From contig NZ_NETK01000001.1 of NCBI RefSeq assembly GCF_002343915.1, forward strand, positions 3,358,001-3,422,000: 64,000 nucleotides of DNA. Reading direction: 5' to 3'. Position 1 is the stretch's first letter; each line of letters opens with the position of its first letter. This DNA comes from Nannocystis exedens (GTDB lineage Bacteria > Myxococcota_A > Polyangia > Nannocystales > Nannocystaceae). Both the position numbers and the translations under genes were made by a program. This document shows positions 54,780 to 64,000 of this stretch, piece after piece. The notes below the pieces were generated by a model, which made no database searches, had not been told where the DNA came from, and saw nothing but the letters and a program-made list of their open reading frames with translations.

Positions 54780-57700
54780 TGTCGCGCCCGCTCGGCTTTG
54801 GCAATCTCGCGGGACCCCCCGTGCACAAGGATGCTCCGGCGGACGCCCCCGACGGCGACTCCTTCGCGGCGCAATTCGCCGCGGCCGTGCCTCCGCGGCC
54901 GCGCGAGGCGCCCGCGGAGCACACGCGCGCCCGCCTGGCGGCCCAGCTGTTCGGCGCGGCCGTGGAGGTCCCGCCGCTCGGGCCCTACACGGTGCTGCGA
55001 GAGATCGGGCACGGCGCGATGGGCGTGGTCCACGAGGGCCGAGGCCCCGGCGGCCAGCAGGTCGCGCTCAAGACGCTGCGGAGGCCCGACCCCGCGGCGA
55101 TCGCCCGGCTCAAGAAAGAGTTCCGCAACGTCGTCGACGTCGGCCACGCCAACCTCGTCGCCGTCTACGAGCTGGCCCTCGATCAGGCGCGCTGCGAGTG
55201 GTACATCGCCATGGAATATGTCCCCGGGGACAGCTGGCTGGCGCACCTGCGCCCGGGCGGCGAGCGGGCCCCCGAGGCCGTCATCCGCGCCGCGCTGGGC
55301 CAGCTCGCCTCCGGCGTCTACGCCCTGCACCGCGCCGGCCTGCTGCACCGCGACCTCAAGCCGTCGAACGTGCTCGTCACCCGCGAGGGCAAGCTCAAGA
55401 TCGTCGATTTCGGGCTCGCGCGGCTGGCCGACGGCGGTCACGAGGGCCTGGCCGGGACCGCCGGCTACCTCGCCCCCGAGCTGCTGGCCGGCGGCCCGCC
55501 GTCGCCGGCCAGCGACTGGTTCGCCGTCGGCGTGATGCTCTACGAGGCGCTCGCCGGCCGGCGCCCGCGCGTCCCGCCGGGCCCGACCCCGCTCGACGGC
55601 GTCCCGGGCGACTTGCAGGGGCTCTGCCGCGACCTCCTGGCCGAGAACCCGAGCGCCCGCCCGAGCGGGCGCGACCTGCTGCTGCGCCTCGGCCTCGACG
55701 CTCCGCCCCCGCCCTCGCCGGTGTTCGTCGGCCGCGCGGGCGAGCTGGCCGCCTGCAGCAGCGCCCTGGAGCGGCCCCCGGCGCTGCTGCTGCTGGTCGG
55801 CCCCTCGGGCGCCGGCAAGTCGGCGCTGCTGGCCCGCGTCGCCGCCGACCTCCGCGACCGCCGCGGCGCCCTGGTCCTCCACGGCCGCTGCTACGCCGGC
55901 GAGTCGGTCCCCTACAAGGCGCTCGACGGGGTGGTCGAGGCGCTCGCCCAGCACCTCGAGACATGTTCTCCAAAACATGTCTTTACGTGCATATCCGAAG
56001 AGGCAGCCGATCTCCGGCGCGTGTTCCCGGCGCTGCACCGGGTGGTCGGCGCCGTCGGCGGGGGCGAGCCGGCCGGAGCCGCCCCGCGCGAGACCCGGCG
56101 GCGGGCGGTCGCGGCGCTGCGGCGGCTGCTCGGCGAGCTCGCGGGCGCGCGGCCGCTCGTGCTGGCGATCGACGACCTCCAGTGGGGCGACGCCGACTCC
56201 GCGCGGCTGCTCGGCGAGCTGCTGGCCCCGCCCGACCCGCCGCCGGTCGTCGTCGCCGCCAGCGTGCGCAGCGACGCCCGGCCCGGCTCGCCGTTCTTCG
56301 CCGAGCTCGACGCCGCCCCCCTGGCCTGCGAGATCCACGAGGTCGAGCTCGCCCCGCTCGGGCCCGCCGAGGCCGAGCGCATGGCCGCCACCATCCTGGC
56401 CGAAGGGCCCGGTCGCGGCGACGACCCCGGCCTGCGCCAGCGCCTGGCCGCCGCGATCGCCCGCGAGTCGCAGGGCAGCCCGCTGTTCATCGAGGCCATG
56501 GCGCAGCGCCTGGGCGGCAGCGCCGAGGGGGTCGCGACCTCGCTCGACGGCGCGCTGCAGGCCGAGGTCGCCGCGCTCGAGCCGGGCGAGCGGCTCGCGC
56601 TCGAGCGCCTGGCCGTCGCCGGCCGCCCGTTGCGCCGCGACCTCGCCCTGCCCCGCGAGCTCGGGGCCGCCGCCGCGCGGGTGCTCGACGGCGCCGCGCT
56701 GGCGGTCCTCGGCGCGCGCCGGCTGGTCCGCCCGTGCGGCGAGGGCGACAGCGTCGAGACCTACCACGACCGCGTGCGCGAGGTCGTGCTGCACCGCCTC
56801 GGCGCCGACGACCGCCGCGCCCATCACCGCGCCCTCGCCCTCGCCCTCGCGGCCGGCCCCGACCCCGACCCCGACGAGCTCGTGCTCCACTTCCACGGCG
56901 CCGACGACCTGCCCCAGGCCAGCCGCTGGGCCCTCCGCGCCGCCGAGCGGGCCGCCGCCGCCCTCGCGTTCGCCCGGGCCGCCGCCCTGTACGAGAGCGC
57001 CCTGTCCTGGGGGACATATCCGCCGGAACATGTCCTCAAGTACACGCTCGCCCGCGCCGACGCGCTGGTCCACGCCGGCCGCTGCGCCGAGGCCGCCCCC
57101 GTCTACCTCACCGCCGCCGCGCTGGCCCCGGACCGCCTGCAGGAGCTCGAGCTGCGCGGCCGCGCCGTCGAGCAATACCTCGTGTCCGGCCGCGTCGACG
57201 CCGGCCTGCGCGTGCTCGGCCCGCTGGCGCACGAGCTCGGCCTGCCGTTCCCGGCCACCTCGGCCGGCACCGCCTTGCGCCTGGTCGGCGAGCTCGCGCG
57301 CCTGGCGATCGCCCGCCGCCGGGCCGCGCGCGAGCCGGTCGCCGCCGCCGACGTCCCCGCCGAGCTGCGCCTGCGCATCGATCTCTGCTGGTCCGCCGGC
57401 AAGGGCCTCGGCTTCATCGACCCGATCCGCGCCGCCGCGATCTCGGCCCAGGGCCTCCGCCTCGCCCTCGCCAGCGGCGAGCCGCGGCGGATCGCCCGCG
57501 CCGCCGCCTACCTCACGATCGTCGACATCAACGCCCCCGACCCGCGCCGGGCCAGCGCCGCCGCCCGCGAGCTGGCCCTCGCCCGCGGCCTCGCCACCCG
57601 CCTGTCCGACCCCCACCTCACCGGCCTCACCACGATCCTCACCGGCGTCGCCGCCCTCAACAACGGCCAGTGGCGCCGCGCCCTCAGCGGCGTCGAGACC

Positions 57701-58498
57701 GGCGCCGACCTCCTGCGCGCCCGCTGCGTCGACGTCCACTGGGAGCGGGCGATCGCCCACGCCATGGCGATGCACGCCCACCTCATGCTCGGCGACTTCG
57801 CCGCGCTGCGCGCCCGCGCCGAGTCGTGGCAGCACGAGGCCGAGGACATCGGCGACCGCTTCGCCCTCGTGGTCGCGATCCTCTACACCGCCCACGCCGC
57901 CCTGGCCGCCGGCGAGCCCGCGCGCGCGCGCGCGGCTGTCCGCAAGGCCCTGTCCTTGTGGCCATACGAGGGCTTCTCGTTCCAGCACTGGCTCGCGCTC
58001 GGGGTCGAGGTCGACTGCGACCTCTACGACGGCCGCGGCCGCGACGCCTGGGCGCGGGTCGAGCGGGCCTGGCCCGCGCTCGTCCGCTCGCAGCTGATGC
58101 GCATGCAGATCCCGCGGATCGACGCCCACCGCCTGCGCGCCGGCGCGGCCCTGGCCGCCGCTCGCGCCGGCCAGCACCGCTTGATCAGGGCCGCCGCCGC
58201 CGACGCCGCGGCCCTCGCCCGCGAGCGCATCGAGCTGGCCCACGCCGCCGAGGACCTGATCCGCGCCCAGATCGCCGCGCTCCGCCGCCGCCCGGCCGCC
58301 GACCTGCTGCAGCGCGCCGCCGACCGCTTCACCGGCGGCAACATGCCCGCCCTCGCCGCCGCCGTCCGCCACGGCCACGACCTCCTGCTCGGCCGCCCCC
58401 CCGCGGCCGCCGAGCTGGCCCTCACCCGCTGCGGCGTGCGCGACCCGAGCCGCTGGGCCGCGACCGTCGCACCTGCCCTCTATCACCTGTCACGATAG
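54779..58498 (+). CDS. Ser/Thr protein kinase fused to a large AAA-type ATPase and helical repeats
   Basis: Roughly 1,239 residues. Kinase domain (about 67-330): 'REIGHGAMGVVHEG' (P-loop), 'QVALKTLRR' (Lys), 'LLHRDLKPSNVLVT' and 'KIVDFGLARL'. Then an ATPase: Walker A 'VGPSGAGKSALLARVA' (about 340), Walker B 'LVLAIDDLQWGDADSARLL'. The rest is TPR-like helices. This is the PknK-type architecture of myxobacterial signalling. Element copies disturb the frame at 55212, 55958-56004 and 57001-57040; the second gives 'ETCSPKHVFTCIS', unlike neighbouring protein. The TTG at 54779 has AGGGGG upstream; GTG 54821 is an alternative. Convergent with an ECF sigma gene. Confidence 0.92.
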   Translation: MSRPLGFGNLAGPPVHKDAPADAPDGDSFAAQFAAAVPPRPREAPAEHTRARLAAQLFGAAVEVPPLGPYTVLREIGHGAMGVVHEGRGPGGQQVALKTLRRPDPAAIARLKKEFRNVVDVGHANLVAVYELALDQARCEWYIAMEYVPGDSWLAHLRPGGERAPEAVIRAALGQLASGVYALHRAGLLHRDLKPSNVLVTREGKLKIVDFGLARLADGGHEGLAGTAGYLAPELLAGGPPSPASDWFAVGVMLYEALAGRRPRVPPGPTPLDGVPGDLQGLCRDLLAENPSARPSGRDLLLRLGLDAPPPPSPVFVGRAGELAACSSALERPPALLLLVGPSGAGKSALLARVAADLRDRRGALVLHGRCYAGESVPYKALDGVVEALAQHLETCSPKHVFTCISEEAADLRRVFPALHRVVGAVGGGEPAGAAPRETRRRAVAALRRLLGELAGARPLVLAIDDLQWGDADSARLLGELLAPPDPPPVVVAASVRSDARPGSPFFAELDAAPLACEIHEVELAPLGPAEAERMAATILAEGPGRGDDPGLRQRLAAAIARESQGSPLFIEAMAQRLGGSAEGVATSLDGALQAEVAALEPGERLALERLAVAGRPLRRDLALPRELGAAAARVLDGAALAVLGARRLVRPCGEGDSVETYHDRVREVVLHRLGADDRRAHHRALALALAAGPDPDPDELVLHFHGADDLPQASRWALRAAERAAAALAFARAAALYESALSWGTYPPEHVLKYTLARADALVHAGRCAEAAPVYLTAAALAPDRLQELELRGRAVEQYLVSGRVDAGLRVLGPLAHELGLPFPATSAGTALRLVGELARLAIARRRAAREPVAAADVPAELRLRIDLCWSAGKGLGFIDPIRAAAISAQGLRLALASGEPRRIARAAAYLTIVDINAPDPRRASAAARELALARGLATRLSDPHLTGLTTILTGVAALNNGQWRRALSGVETGADLLRARCVDVHWERAIAHAMAMHAHLMLGDFAALRARAESWQHEAEDIGDRFALVVAILYTAHAALAAGEPARARAAVRKALSLWPYEGFSFQHWLALGVEVDCDLYDGRGRDAWARVERAWPALVRSQLMRMQIPRIDAHRLRAGAALAAARAGQHRLIRAAAADAAALARERIELAHAAEDLIRAQIAALRRRPAADLLQRAADRFTGGNMPALAAAVRHGHDLLLGRPPAAAELALTRCGVRDPSRWAATVAPALYHLSR

Positions 58499-58499
58499 A

Positions 58500-58517
58500 C
58501 ATGTTCATCAGAACATG
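58500..58517. terminator. Element-type hairpin between kinase and sigma genes
   Basis: CATGTTC (58500-58506), ATCA, GAACATG (58511-58517) is a perfect 7-bp stem right after the kinase stop. More half-sites (ggccatgtccttcacgacctgtc) follow up to the sigma stop at 58536. Confidence 0.7.
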
Positions 58518-58535
58518 CTCACGAGGCCATGTCCT

Positions 58536-59180
58536 TCACGACCTGTCTTCTTGCACTTCCCAGGCCAGGCTCGGCAGCGCGGCGACCCACCGGTCGAGGT
58601 CGAGGTCGACCGCCGGCAGCTCGGCGAGCGCGTCGCCGGCCGCGAGGTCGGCCATGTGGCGGCGCAGCTGCGCCTTGGCGGCCTGGAGCTTGCCCTTGAC
58701 CGATCCGAGCGTCACCCCGAGGGCCGCGGCCAGCTCGCTGTGGCTCATGTGCTCCCAGTAGTGGAGCTCGAGCAAGATCTGCAGGTCGAGGGGGATCCGC
58801 CGCAGCGCCGCGGCCAGCAGGCGGGCCGCCACCGCCTCGTCGACCAGCCGGCTCGGGCTCGGTCCGAGGTCTTCGAGCGACGTGTGGACCGCGTCGAAGC
58901 GCTCGTGCAGGTGCCTGCGGTAATGCGCGTAGAGCACGTTGCGAGCGGTGCCGAAGAGGTACGCCCGCACGCTGCTCGTCGACTCGCCGGCGATCCGGTC
59001 GCGCCCCTCGACGCACGCGAGCATCGTCTGCTGGATCAGGTCTTCGACGTCGCGCGACACCTTGCCGGCGAAGAAGCGGTACAGCCCGTCGAAGTGGCGT
59101 TCGAACAACGCATTGCCGGCCGTGAGGTCTCCCTCTCGCCACCGCCTCAGCAGCTCGCGCTCGTCGTCCACTGCACGCAT
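58536..59180 (-). CDS. ECF sigma factor
   Basis: The 214-residue protein has sigma region 2 ('LFERHFDGLYRFFAGKVSRDVEDLIQQTMLACVE' and 'YLFGTARNVLYAHYRRH') and region 4 ('LDLQILLELHYWEHMSHSELAAALGVTLGSVKGKL'). The C-terminus is about 30 residues beyond region 4. It pairs by position with a Ser/Thr kinase, common in myxobacteria and planctomycetes where kinase and sigma work together. Start taken at the ATG at 59180. No anti-sigma gene adjacent. Confidence 0.93.
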   Translation of the reverse strand: MRAVDDERELLRRWREGDLTAGNALFERHFDGLYRFFAGKVSRDVEDLIQQTMLACVEGRDRIAGESTSSVRAYLFGTARNVLYAHYRRHLHERFDAVHTSLEDLGPSPSRLVDEAVAARLLAAALRRIPLDLQILLELHYWEHMSHSELAAALGVTLGSVKGKLQAAKAQLRRHMADLAAGDALAELPAVDLDLDRWVAALPSLAWEVQEDRS

Positions 59181-59428
59181 CGTAGCCGCCTCGTCGACCC
59201 GCGTGCCACATCCGAGGAACCTGCAGGCGCAGGCCCGCAAAAGCCCCCTGTGCAAACCATCGACATGGCCGGAAGGCCATGGCAGAACGGTCACGCGTGA
59301 ACCCCGCTAGAGCCCGCTGGACCTGCAGATGTCCGCGCCGTTACAGCGCGTGAACGCGATTATTTTCAGAAAGACAGATCCTTATGGGCGTGGCCATCAC
59401 TACATAAGGCAACGACAGGACGGCCGTC

Positions 59429-59656
59429 ATGCCCCCCATCAAGCCCACGCGCACCCATGCAGACACCACACCTCCGCGCGAGGTGTCTGCACCGGAGCTG
59501 TCGTCACGGACCTCGCCCCCGCCCGAGGTCGACCCGCTGCGCCAGCTCTTCCGTCGCCACGCGAACCACTTTTCGGGCGTCCGCGCCCGCCAGATCCAGC
59601 ATCGCCTGCGCGACCGCCTCTTCCGCGAAGTTCCGGGCGATCCCGAGTCCCCCTGA
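59429..59656 (+). CDS. Possible small basic protein, 75 residues
   Basis: The frame starts 'PPIKPTRTHADTTPPREV' and continues 'PLRQLFRRHANHFSGVRAR'. It lies downstream of the AT-richer patch that looks promoter-like. The second half could be an amphipathic helix with many Arg. No homologue recognised; low certainty that it is expressed. Confidence 0.3.
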   Translation: MPPIKPTRTHADTTPPREVSAPELSSRTSPPPEVDPLRQLFRRHANHFSGVRARQIQHRLRDRLFREVPGDPESP

Positions 59657-59918
59657 GCGACTCCCGACCGCCGCGTCTGCGGAGCCCCGCCGCTGCGCAC
59701 GCCTGCAGAGGACCTCGCGTGCGACGTCCTGTCGCATCGCGCCGCGTCGCAGCGCGCAGTGAAACCTCCGCGCCCCGCTCCAGTGAGCCTCGCGCCGCAG
59801 CGCCCCACGGACGTGCCCGCGACGCGAGCGCCGGCGGGGGCACCATTTTGGAGCATCTCCCGGCCAGGCCTCACGGGCGCGCCCCCAGGCTCGTGCCGCC
59901 GGCGTGGCCCCCGTGCCA

Positions 59919-60145
59919 GTGAGCATCACGCCGCGCCTCACGGACGCGCCCGCAGGCTCCCGTGACGCTCGCGCCCTCGAGGTCCCCTTCCGTGAGCAAC
60001 ACGCGGCCGCGCCTCACCGACGCGCCCGCAGGCTCCCGTGACGCTCGCGCCCTCGAGGTCCCATTCCGTGAGCAACACGCGGCCGCGCCTCACCGACGCG
60101 CCCGCAGGCCCCGTGACGCTCGCGCCGGCGAGGCCCCATTTCAGG
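59919..60145. repeat. Tandem array, about 75-bp period, three units
   Basis: GTGAGCA followed by 'CGCCTCAC(C/G)GACGCGCCC' and 'CGTGACGCTCGCGCC' repeats from 59919, 59992 and 60068, intervals of 73 and 76 bp; the last two are nearly identical. Degenerate copies extend upstream to about 59780. Confidence 0.8.
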
Positions 60146-60479
60146 GAGCTCGCGCGTCCGATCTCACGGCGCTCGCCTCGCCGAAACGACGGCCGGGCGT
60201 CGGCACGAACGGCTCCCTCGATTCGGCGCCCGAGATGCCGGTCGTGTCGCGGCCCCCTGTCTTCGAGGTCGAACCAGCCGTAGCGATGCGACGGTTCCCA
60301 CGGCCCTCGAAGCATCCGATCGCTGCCGGTAAGCAGCACCGCGAAACAGCATCGCCCGCCCGTCGCCCCGACCTCGCCGCATTCGCGAGTCCATGCCCGC
60401 GAACCACTCGATGCCGCCGCCGCCTCATTTCGCGAGCGCATGCCGCGGCCGTGACCGCGGCATGGCTCACCTCGCCGTC

Positions 60480-61904
60480 TCAGCGCCGGCGGTCCCGCGC
60501 CGCCGCGATCGCCTCGCGCACCATCACGTCGTGCTCCGCGGGGTCGGCCCAGCGCTTCTGGCCGGCCTCGGGGAGCAGGTGGATCGGGTCGAAGTACAGG
60601 TAGTGCGCGTCCGCGTTGACGTTGGGGCTGCGGTACACGCTGATGCCCGTCTCGCGGTTGTAGTGCTCGAACGAGTGGCAGTCGCGCTTGCCGCCGCCGC
60701 CGGGCGCGTCGACCACGAACGTCGGCGTGTTGAAGCCGGCCGTCAGGCCGCGGACCTGCTTCTCGAGCTCGATCGCCGTATCGACGGTGGTGCGCAGGTC
60801 CTCGACGCCCTTCACCAGATCGTGCACGTACACGTAGTACGCGTGGACGTTCAGGTAGCTCATGCGCTTGATCAGCAGGCGCATCGCCTCGGGCGTGTCG
60901 TTGACGCCGCGCTGCAGCACCGACTGGTTGCGCACGAACACGCCGGCCGAGAACAGCCGGTTCATCGCCCGCTGGGTGATCTCGGTCAGCTCCGACGGGT
61001 GGTTGAAGTGCGTGTGCAGCACCACCTCTTTGTGCAGCTTGCGCCCGCGCTCGACCACGCCGACCAGCGCCGAGAACCACGCGTCGTCGGTGAGGATCTT
61101 CTGCGGCATCACGGCCGGGCCCTTGGTCGCGAAGCGCATGCGCCGGATGTTGGGCATGTCCAGCAGCCGGTTGCCGATCGCCTCGATGTGCTCGGCCCGC
61201 AGGTTGTACGCGTCGCCGCCGCTGATGACGATGTCCTCGAGCTCCGGCCGCGACGCCACGTACGCGAAGGCCCGCTCCCAGCGGTCCTGCGTCGGCCGCA
61301 GGTGCACCTTCTCGACCTGGTCGGTGTCGATGCCGACCGCGTAGCTGCGGGTGCAGAACCGGCAGTACACCGGGCAGGTGTCGAGCGCCAGGAACAGCGC
61401 CTTGTCGGGGTAGCGGTGGGTCAGCCCCGGCACCGGCGCGTCGGCCTGCTCGTGCAGCGAGTCGAGGTCGAGCTTGGGGTGGTCGGGCAGCAGCCGCGAG
61501 CCCATCGGGATGAACTGCCGACGCAGCGGGTCGGCGACCGGATTGGACCAGTCGATGAGGCTCAGCAGATACGGCGACACCCGCAGGCTCATCGGCGAGC
61601 GGTGGAACCCGTCGCGCACGTCGGCGATGAACTCCGGCGAGACCAGCTCTTGCACCGCCTCGAGCAGCTTGTCGGGCCGCGTGATGGTGTGCTTGGCCTG
61701 CCACTTGTGGTCGAGGAACGTGGCCTCGTCGATGTCGCGATACGCGGGGATCTTGCGCCAAAAATCGCCGCCGAGGAGCTGCCGGTGGACGAGCGAGGCC
61801 GGGTCGACCGGCGGTTTGAGGGCCGGCACCGGCTCGCCGCCGGGAGCCGCCGTGGTGGTCGTCACCACGGGCAATTTGATCGGGCTCGTCACGCTGCTCT
61901 CCAT
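60480..61904 (-). CDS. KamA family radical SAM protein (lysine 2,3-aminomutase-like)
   Basis: The 474-residue protein has the CxxxCxxC cluster motif in 'DTCPVYCRFCTRSYAVG', preceded by the KamA-type 'GGDFWRKIPAYRDIDEATFL', then 'RPELEDIVISGGDAYNL' and a C-terminal part with 'LTAGFNTPTFVVDAPGGGGKRD'. This family moves an amino group with PLP and a SAM radical; members act on lysine, glutamate or a peptidyl lysine. Length and C-terminus are close to KamA. Substrate not certain. Start ATG at 61904 taken before 'ESSVTSPIKLPV'. Confidence 0.88.
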   Translation of the reverse strand: MESSVTSPIKLPVVTTTTAAPGGEPVPALKPPVDPASLVHRQLLGGDFWRKIPAYRDIDEATFLDHKWQAKHTITRPDKLLEAVQELVSPEFIADVRDGFHRSPMSLRVSPYLLSLIDWSNPVADPLRRQFIPMGSRLLPDHPKLDLDSLHEQADAPVPGLTHRYPDKALFLALDTCPVYCRFCTRSYAVGIDTDQVEKVHLRPTQDRWERAFAYVASRPELEDIVISGGDAYNLRAEHIEAIGNRLLDMPNIRRMRFATKGPAVMPQKILTDDAWFSALVGVVERGRKLHKEVVLHTHFNHPSELTEITQRAMNRLFSAGVFVRNQSVLQRGVNDTPEAMRLLIKRMSYLNVHAYYVYVHDLVKGVEDLRTTVDTAIELEKQVRGLTAGFNTPTFVVDAPGGGGKRDCHSFEHYNRETGISVYRSPNVNADAHYLYFDPIHLLPEAGQKRWADPAEHDVMVREAIAAARDRRR

Positions 61905-62075
61905 AGCCGACAAGGTGTAGTCGAAAACCCCGCTCGGGGGCACAGAGGCGCGGATCTTCGCCGCAATCGCGCCCAACTCGCGGCCATCGCTGCGAGCTTC
62001 GCCACGCGCGAGGGCCCCGCACACCTGTCCACAAGCGCAACGGCGCACACGCCGGGATCTAGCTCACAAGTGCGC

Positions 62076-62695
62076 CTACTGCGTGGAATCAGCAACCTCT
62101 GCGCATATGCGAGGGCCGATGAAATCGACCTGCAGCCCGCCGCCCGCCGAACTGTCGAACACCAGCTCGAGCCCGTGCAGCGCGGCGACGCGGGCCGCGA
62201 TGTGCAGCCCGAGCCCCTGTCCGTCCGGCGCCCGCCTGCGCGGCGTCGCTGCGAAACCCGCGTTCGACCAGCCGCGCCAGCTCGTCCGCGGGCACACCCG
62301 GGCCGTCGTCGACCACCCGCAAGCGGAACCTGTCGCCGGCGAGACCTTCGAGCAGCACCGCCACGTGCCCGCCCGCACGGTTGTGACGGATCGCGTTGTA
62401 GACGACGTTGCCGACCGCCTGCTCGAGCAATGTGACATCGGCGTCGACCCGCAGCGGCGACTCGGGCACCGCGCCGTCGAGCTCGACCTGCGCGTAGCCG
62501 GACAGCGCCTCCTCGGCCGCGCGGTGGCGGGCGACCGCGTCGAACAGCACCAGCACGACGACGGGCCGCGCCCTCGGGCGCGCTCGTCCGCCCCTCCGTC
62601 CACCAGGTCGGATCGTCGCCCGCCCGGCGCAGGTGCATCACGATCTGCCGCCCCAGCTCGCGATCGTCCTCGATGATCAGCACGCGCTCCGCCAC
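62076..62695 (-). pseudogene. Decayed two-component gene: receiver start joined to histidine-kinase ATPase end
   Basis: Three frames are needed. From GTG 62695 one frame reads a receiver start, '[20 protein letters not shown]'. A second (from about 62556) reads a kinase core, '[20 protein letters not shown]' (N box) and '[20 protein letters not shown]' (G1). A third (from about 62235 to the stop at 62076) reads the G2 box, '[17 protein letters not shown]'. The rest of the receiver and the phospho-His helix are missing. It may be a relic, or two frameshifts may be sequence errors, but the missing domains cannot be explained that way. Confidence 0.7.
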
Positions 62696-62838
62696 GCCTC
62701 TGTGGTTCTCGATCCGCCCGCCGCGCGCAACGCCGCCCCGCGTGAGCCGCCTGCACGACTCCGCTTGGTGTTCACCCGCGACCTGCAACATTTGCTTAAG
62801 ATCCCTCGCCTACGATCCTCGACGAGGGAGCAAGCACC

Positions 62839-63822
62839 ATGACAGCGCCATCCATCCTTCGACGTCCCACCCGGCGCGAATTCGCGCTCGGCGCCCTCGG
62901 CGGCGCAGCAGCGGCGGTCCTGGCCGCCTGCGGAGACTCCAGCAGCGGCGACACCGACACCACCACCGGCACCACCGACGGCGACGCCACCACCACGACG
63001 GGCACCACCGACTCGACCACCGGTCCGACCTCCACGAGCGGCCTCACCACCGGCGCCGAGACCACCGACAACAGCACCACCGGCGACGACCCGACCGGCG
63101 CCACCACCGGCGCCGCCTGCGGCGACGCGACCGCGTGGGCGACCGGCGGCACCGCGGCGATGACGATGAAGCACTGCTACCCCGACCCGTTCGCCGGCGG
63201 CGTCACGGAGTGCGCGCTGATGTGCGAGACCACCGCGGGCCCCTGCACGGCCGACGCGATCGAGCGCCAGGACGTGAGCGAGGGTTGGTCCGGCCTGCCG
63301 GTCCGCCTCGCGCTGCGGATCGTCGCGGCGGACACGTGCGAGCCGCTGGCGAACGCGAAGGTGGAGATCTGGCACACCCAGCGCACGGGCGTGTACTCGG
63401 GCGTGACGCCGAGCGGGGCGTTCTGCTACGGCGACGACCCCGACGCCGAGAACCACCTCTACTTCCGCGGCACGCAGACGACCGGCAGCGACGGCCGCGT
63501 CGACTTCGACACCTGCTTCCCCGGCTGGTACGGCGGCCGCGCGATCCACATCCACTTCCGCGTGTACCTCGACGACGCGCTGTACGCCACCTCGCAGCTG
63601 TTCTTCAGCGACGACCTCAACGCCGAGATCTTCGCCGACCACCCCGAGTACAGCGAGTTCGGCCAGCCCGACACCACCAACGAGACCGACAACATCATCG
63701 GCGGCGAGGACGACAAGACCAACTACCTCCTCACCGTCGCCCGCATGCCCGACGGCGCCATGCTCGCGTCGAAGGTGATCGCCATCCGCGCGTCGCTCGA
63801 CCAGCCGTCCTGCCAGACTTAG
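62839..63822 (+). CDS. Intradiol ring-cleavage dioxygenase-like lipoprotein
   Basis: The 327-residue protein has a twin-arginine signal ('[15 protein letters not shown]') that ends in a lipobox ('VLAACGDS'), a Thr/Ser/Asp stalk (about residues 35-95), and a dioxygenase domain. Visible: '[36 protein letters not shown]', '[36 protein letters not shown]' with Tyr and two His iron ligands. Intradiol enzymes cleave catechol rings with Fe(III). Exported, stalked forms occur in this group of bacteria; substrate unknown. A GAGGGAG site precedes the ATG. Confidence 0.9.
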   Translation: MTAPSILRRPTRREFALGALGGAAAAVLAACGDSSSGDTDTTTGTTDGDATTTTGTTDSTTGPTSTSGLTTGAETTDNSTTGDDPTGATTGAACGDATAWATGGTAAMTMKHCYPDPFAGGVTECALMCETTAGPCTADAIERQDVSEGWSGLPVRLALRIVAADTCEPLANAKVEIWHTQRTGVYSGVTPSGAFCYGDDPDAENHLYFRGTQTTGSDGRVDFDTCFPGWYGGRAIHIHFRVYLDDALYATSQLFFSDDLNAEIFADHPEYSEFGQPDTTNETDNIIGGEDDKTNYLLTVARMPDGAMLASKVIAIRASLDQPSCQT

Positions 63823-64000
63823 GGCGGCGGCGGCATGCCCCCGCCGATGCCGTGAGCCCCGCGCGAGGAGTGACGCGACGGAGTCACTCCGACGACCTCG
63901 CGTCCTCCACTCGCTGCGTCACGTCGCACCGACGCCCGCGCAACCTCGACGCGCCGAGATCGCGTCCACCGTCGCGTCCTCACGTCGCCCCGCGGCGACC

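Larger units (their letters stand above)
59181..60479. other. Long gap: one doubtful small ORF and a tandem array
   Basis: The 1.3-kb gap between the sigma gene start and the radical SAM stop shows no certain gene. A locally AT-richer patch lies at 59340-59410 with an inverted repeat CCTTAT/ATAAGG (59381-59410 region), before a small frame at 59429. From about 59780 the sequence becomes degenerate repeats, clearest at 59919-60145. Confidence 0.5.

Overview
The window is very GC-rich chromosomal DNA. It most resembles a myxobacterium of the Nannocystis/Plesiocystis/Haliangium kind. The signs are many lipoproteins with Thr/Ser/Asp 'TTST' stalks and Cys-rich repeats, an ECF sigma factor beside a Ser/Thr kinase-ATPase, a TonB-type receptor, an EF-hand lipoprotein, a P450, and short mixed-strand transcription units. 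The genus is inferred; there is no rRNA, tRNA, phage, IS or CRISPR locus in view.

Layout. 1-5.4 kb: thioesterase fragment, cytochrome P460-like lipoprotein, TPMT-like methyltransferase, then a tightly overlapping operon of a 2-oxoadipate dioxygenase-like protein, a polynucleotide-kinase-like ATPase and a Thg1-like 3'-5' RNA polymerase, followed by an isovaleryl-CoA-dehydrogenase-like enzyme. 5.4-17.7 kb: map, P450, truncated LysR gene, EF-hand lipoprotein, O-methyltransferase, sodB, unknown proteins and a TonB-type receptor. 17.7-27.4 kb: cell-division genes ftsQ-ftsA and, separated from them, ftsZ, with a lipoprotein, a PhyH oxygenase, LysR and SDR between; aroE lies upstream of ftsZ across a long tandem-repeat array. 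27.7-33.3 kb: FG-GAP lipoprotein, a SelW/Rdx-type selenoprotein with an in-frame UGA and a bacterial SECIS hairpin, di-haem peroxidase, DksA/TraR-type zinc finger and an Old Yellow Enzyme. 33.3-43.4 kb: Cys-rich lipoprotein, a cytochrome/2Fe-2S/molybdopterin oxidoreductase operon, M61 peptidase and a large membrane protein. 44-54 kb: Cys-rich lipoprotein, xseA, SulP, MepA-like endopeptidase, SDR, enoyl-CoA hydratase, a copper-storage-type protein and endonuclease V. 54.8-63.8 kb: large kinase-ATPase, ECF sigma factor, KamA-type radical SAM enzyme, a decayed two-component gene and an intradiol dioxygenase.

Three signals cut across the genes. (1) A dispersed inverted repeat, half-sites TGTCC and GGACA separated by four bases (often CATGTCC-N4-GGACATG), recurs dozens of times: singly, as hairpins in six of nine convergent gene gaps, in clusters (about 5.4 kb and 25.7-26.2 kb), and inside coding sequences. 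(2) Sixteen genes have a TANNNT box (often TATCCT or TAGCCT) ending only 6-9 bases before the start codon, which implies widespread leaderless transcription. (3) The selenoprotein is easily missed because its UGA reads as a stop.

All functional calls come from reading the translated sequence and recalled family motifs; no database search was run. Start codons are best judgements.
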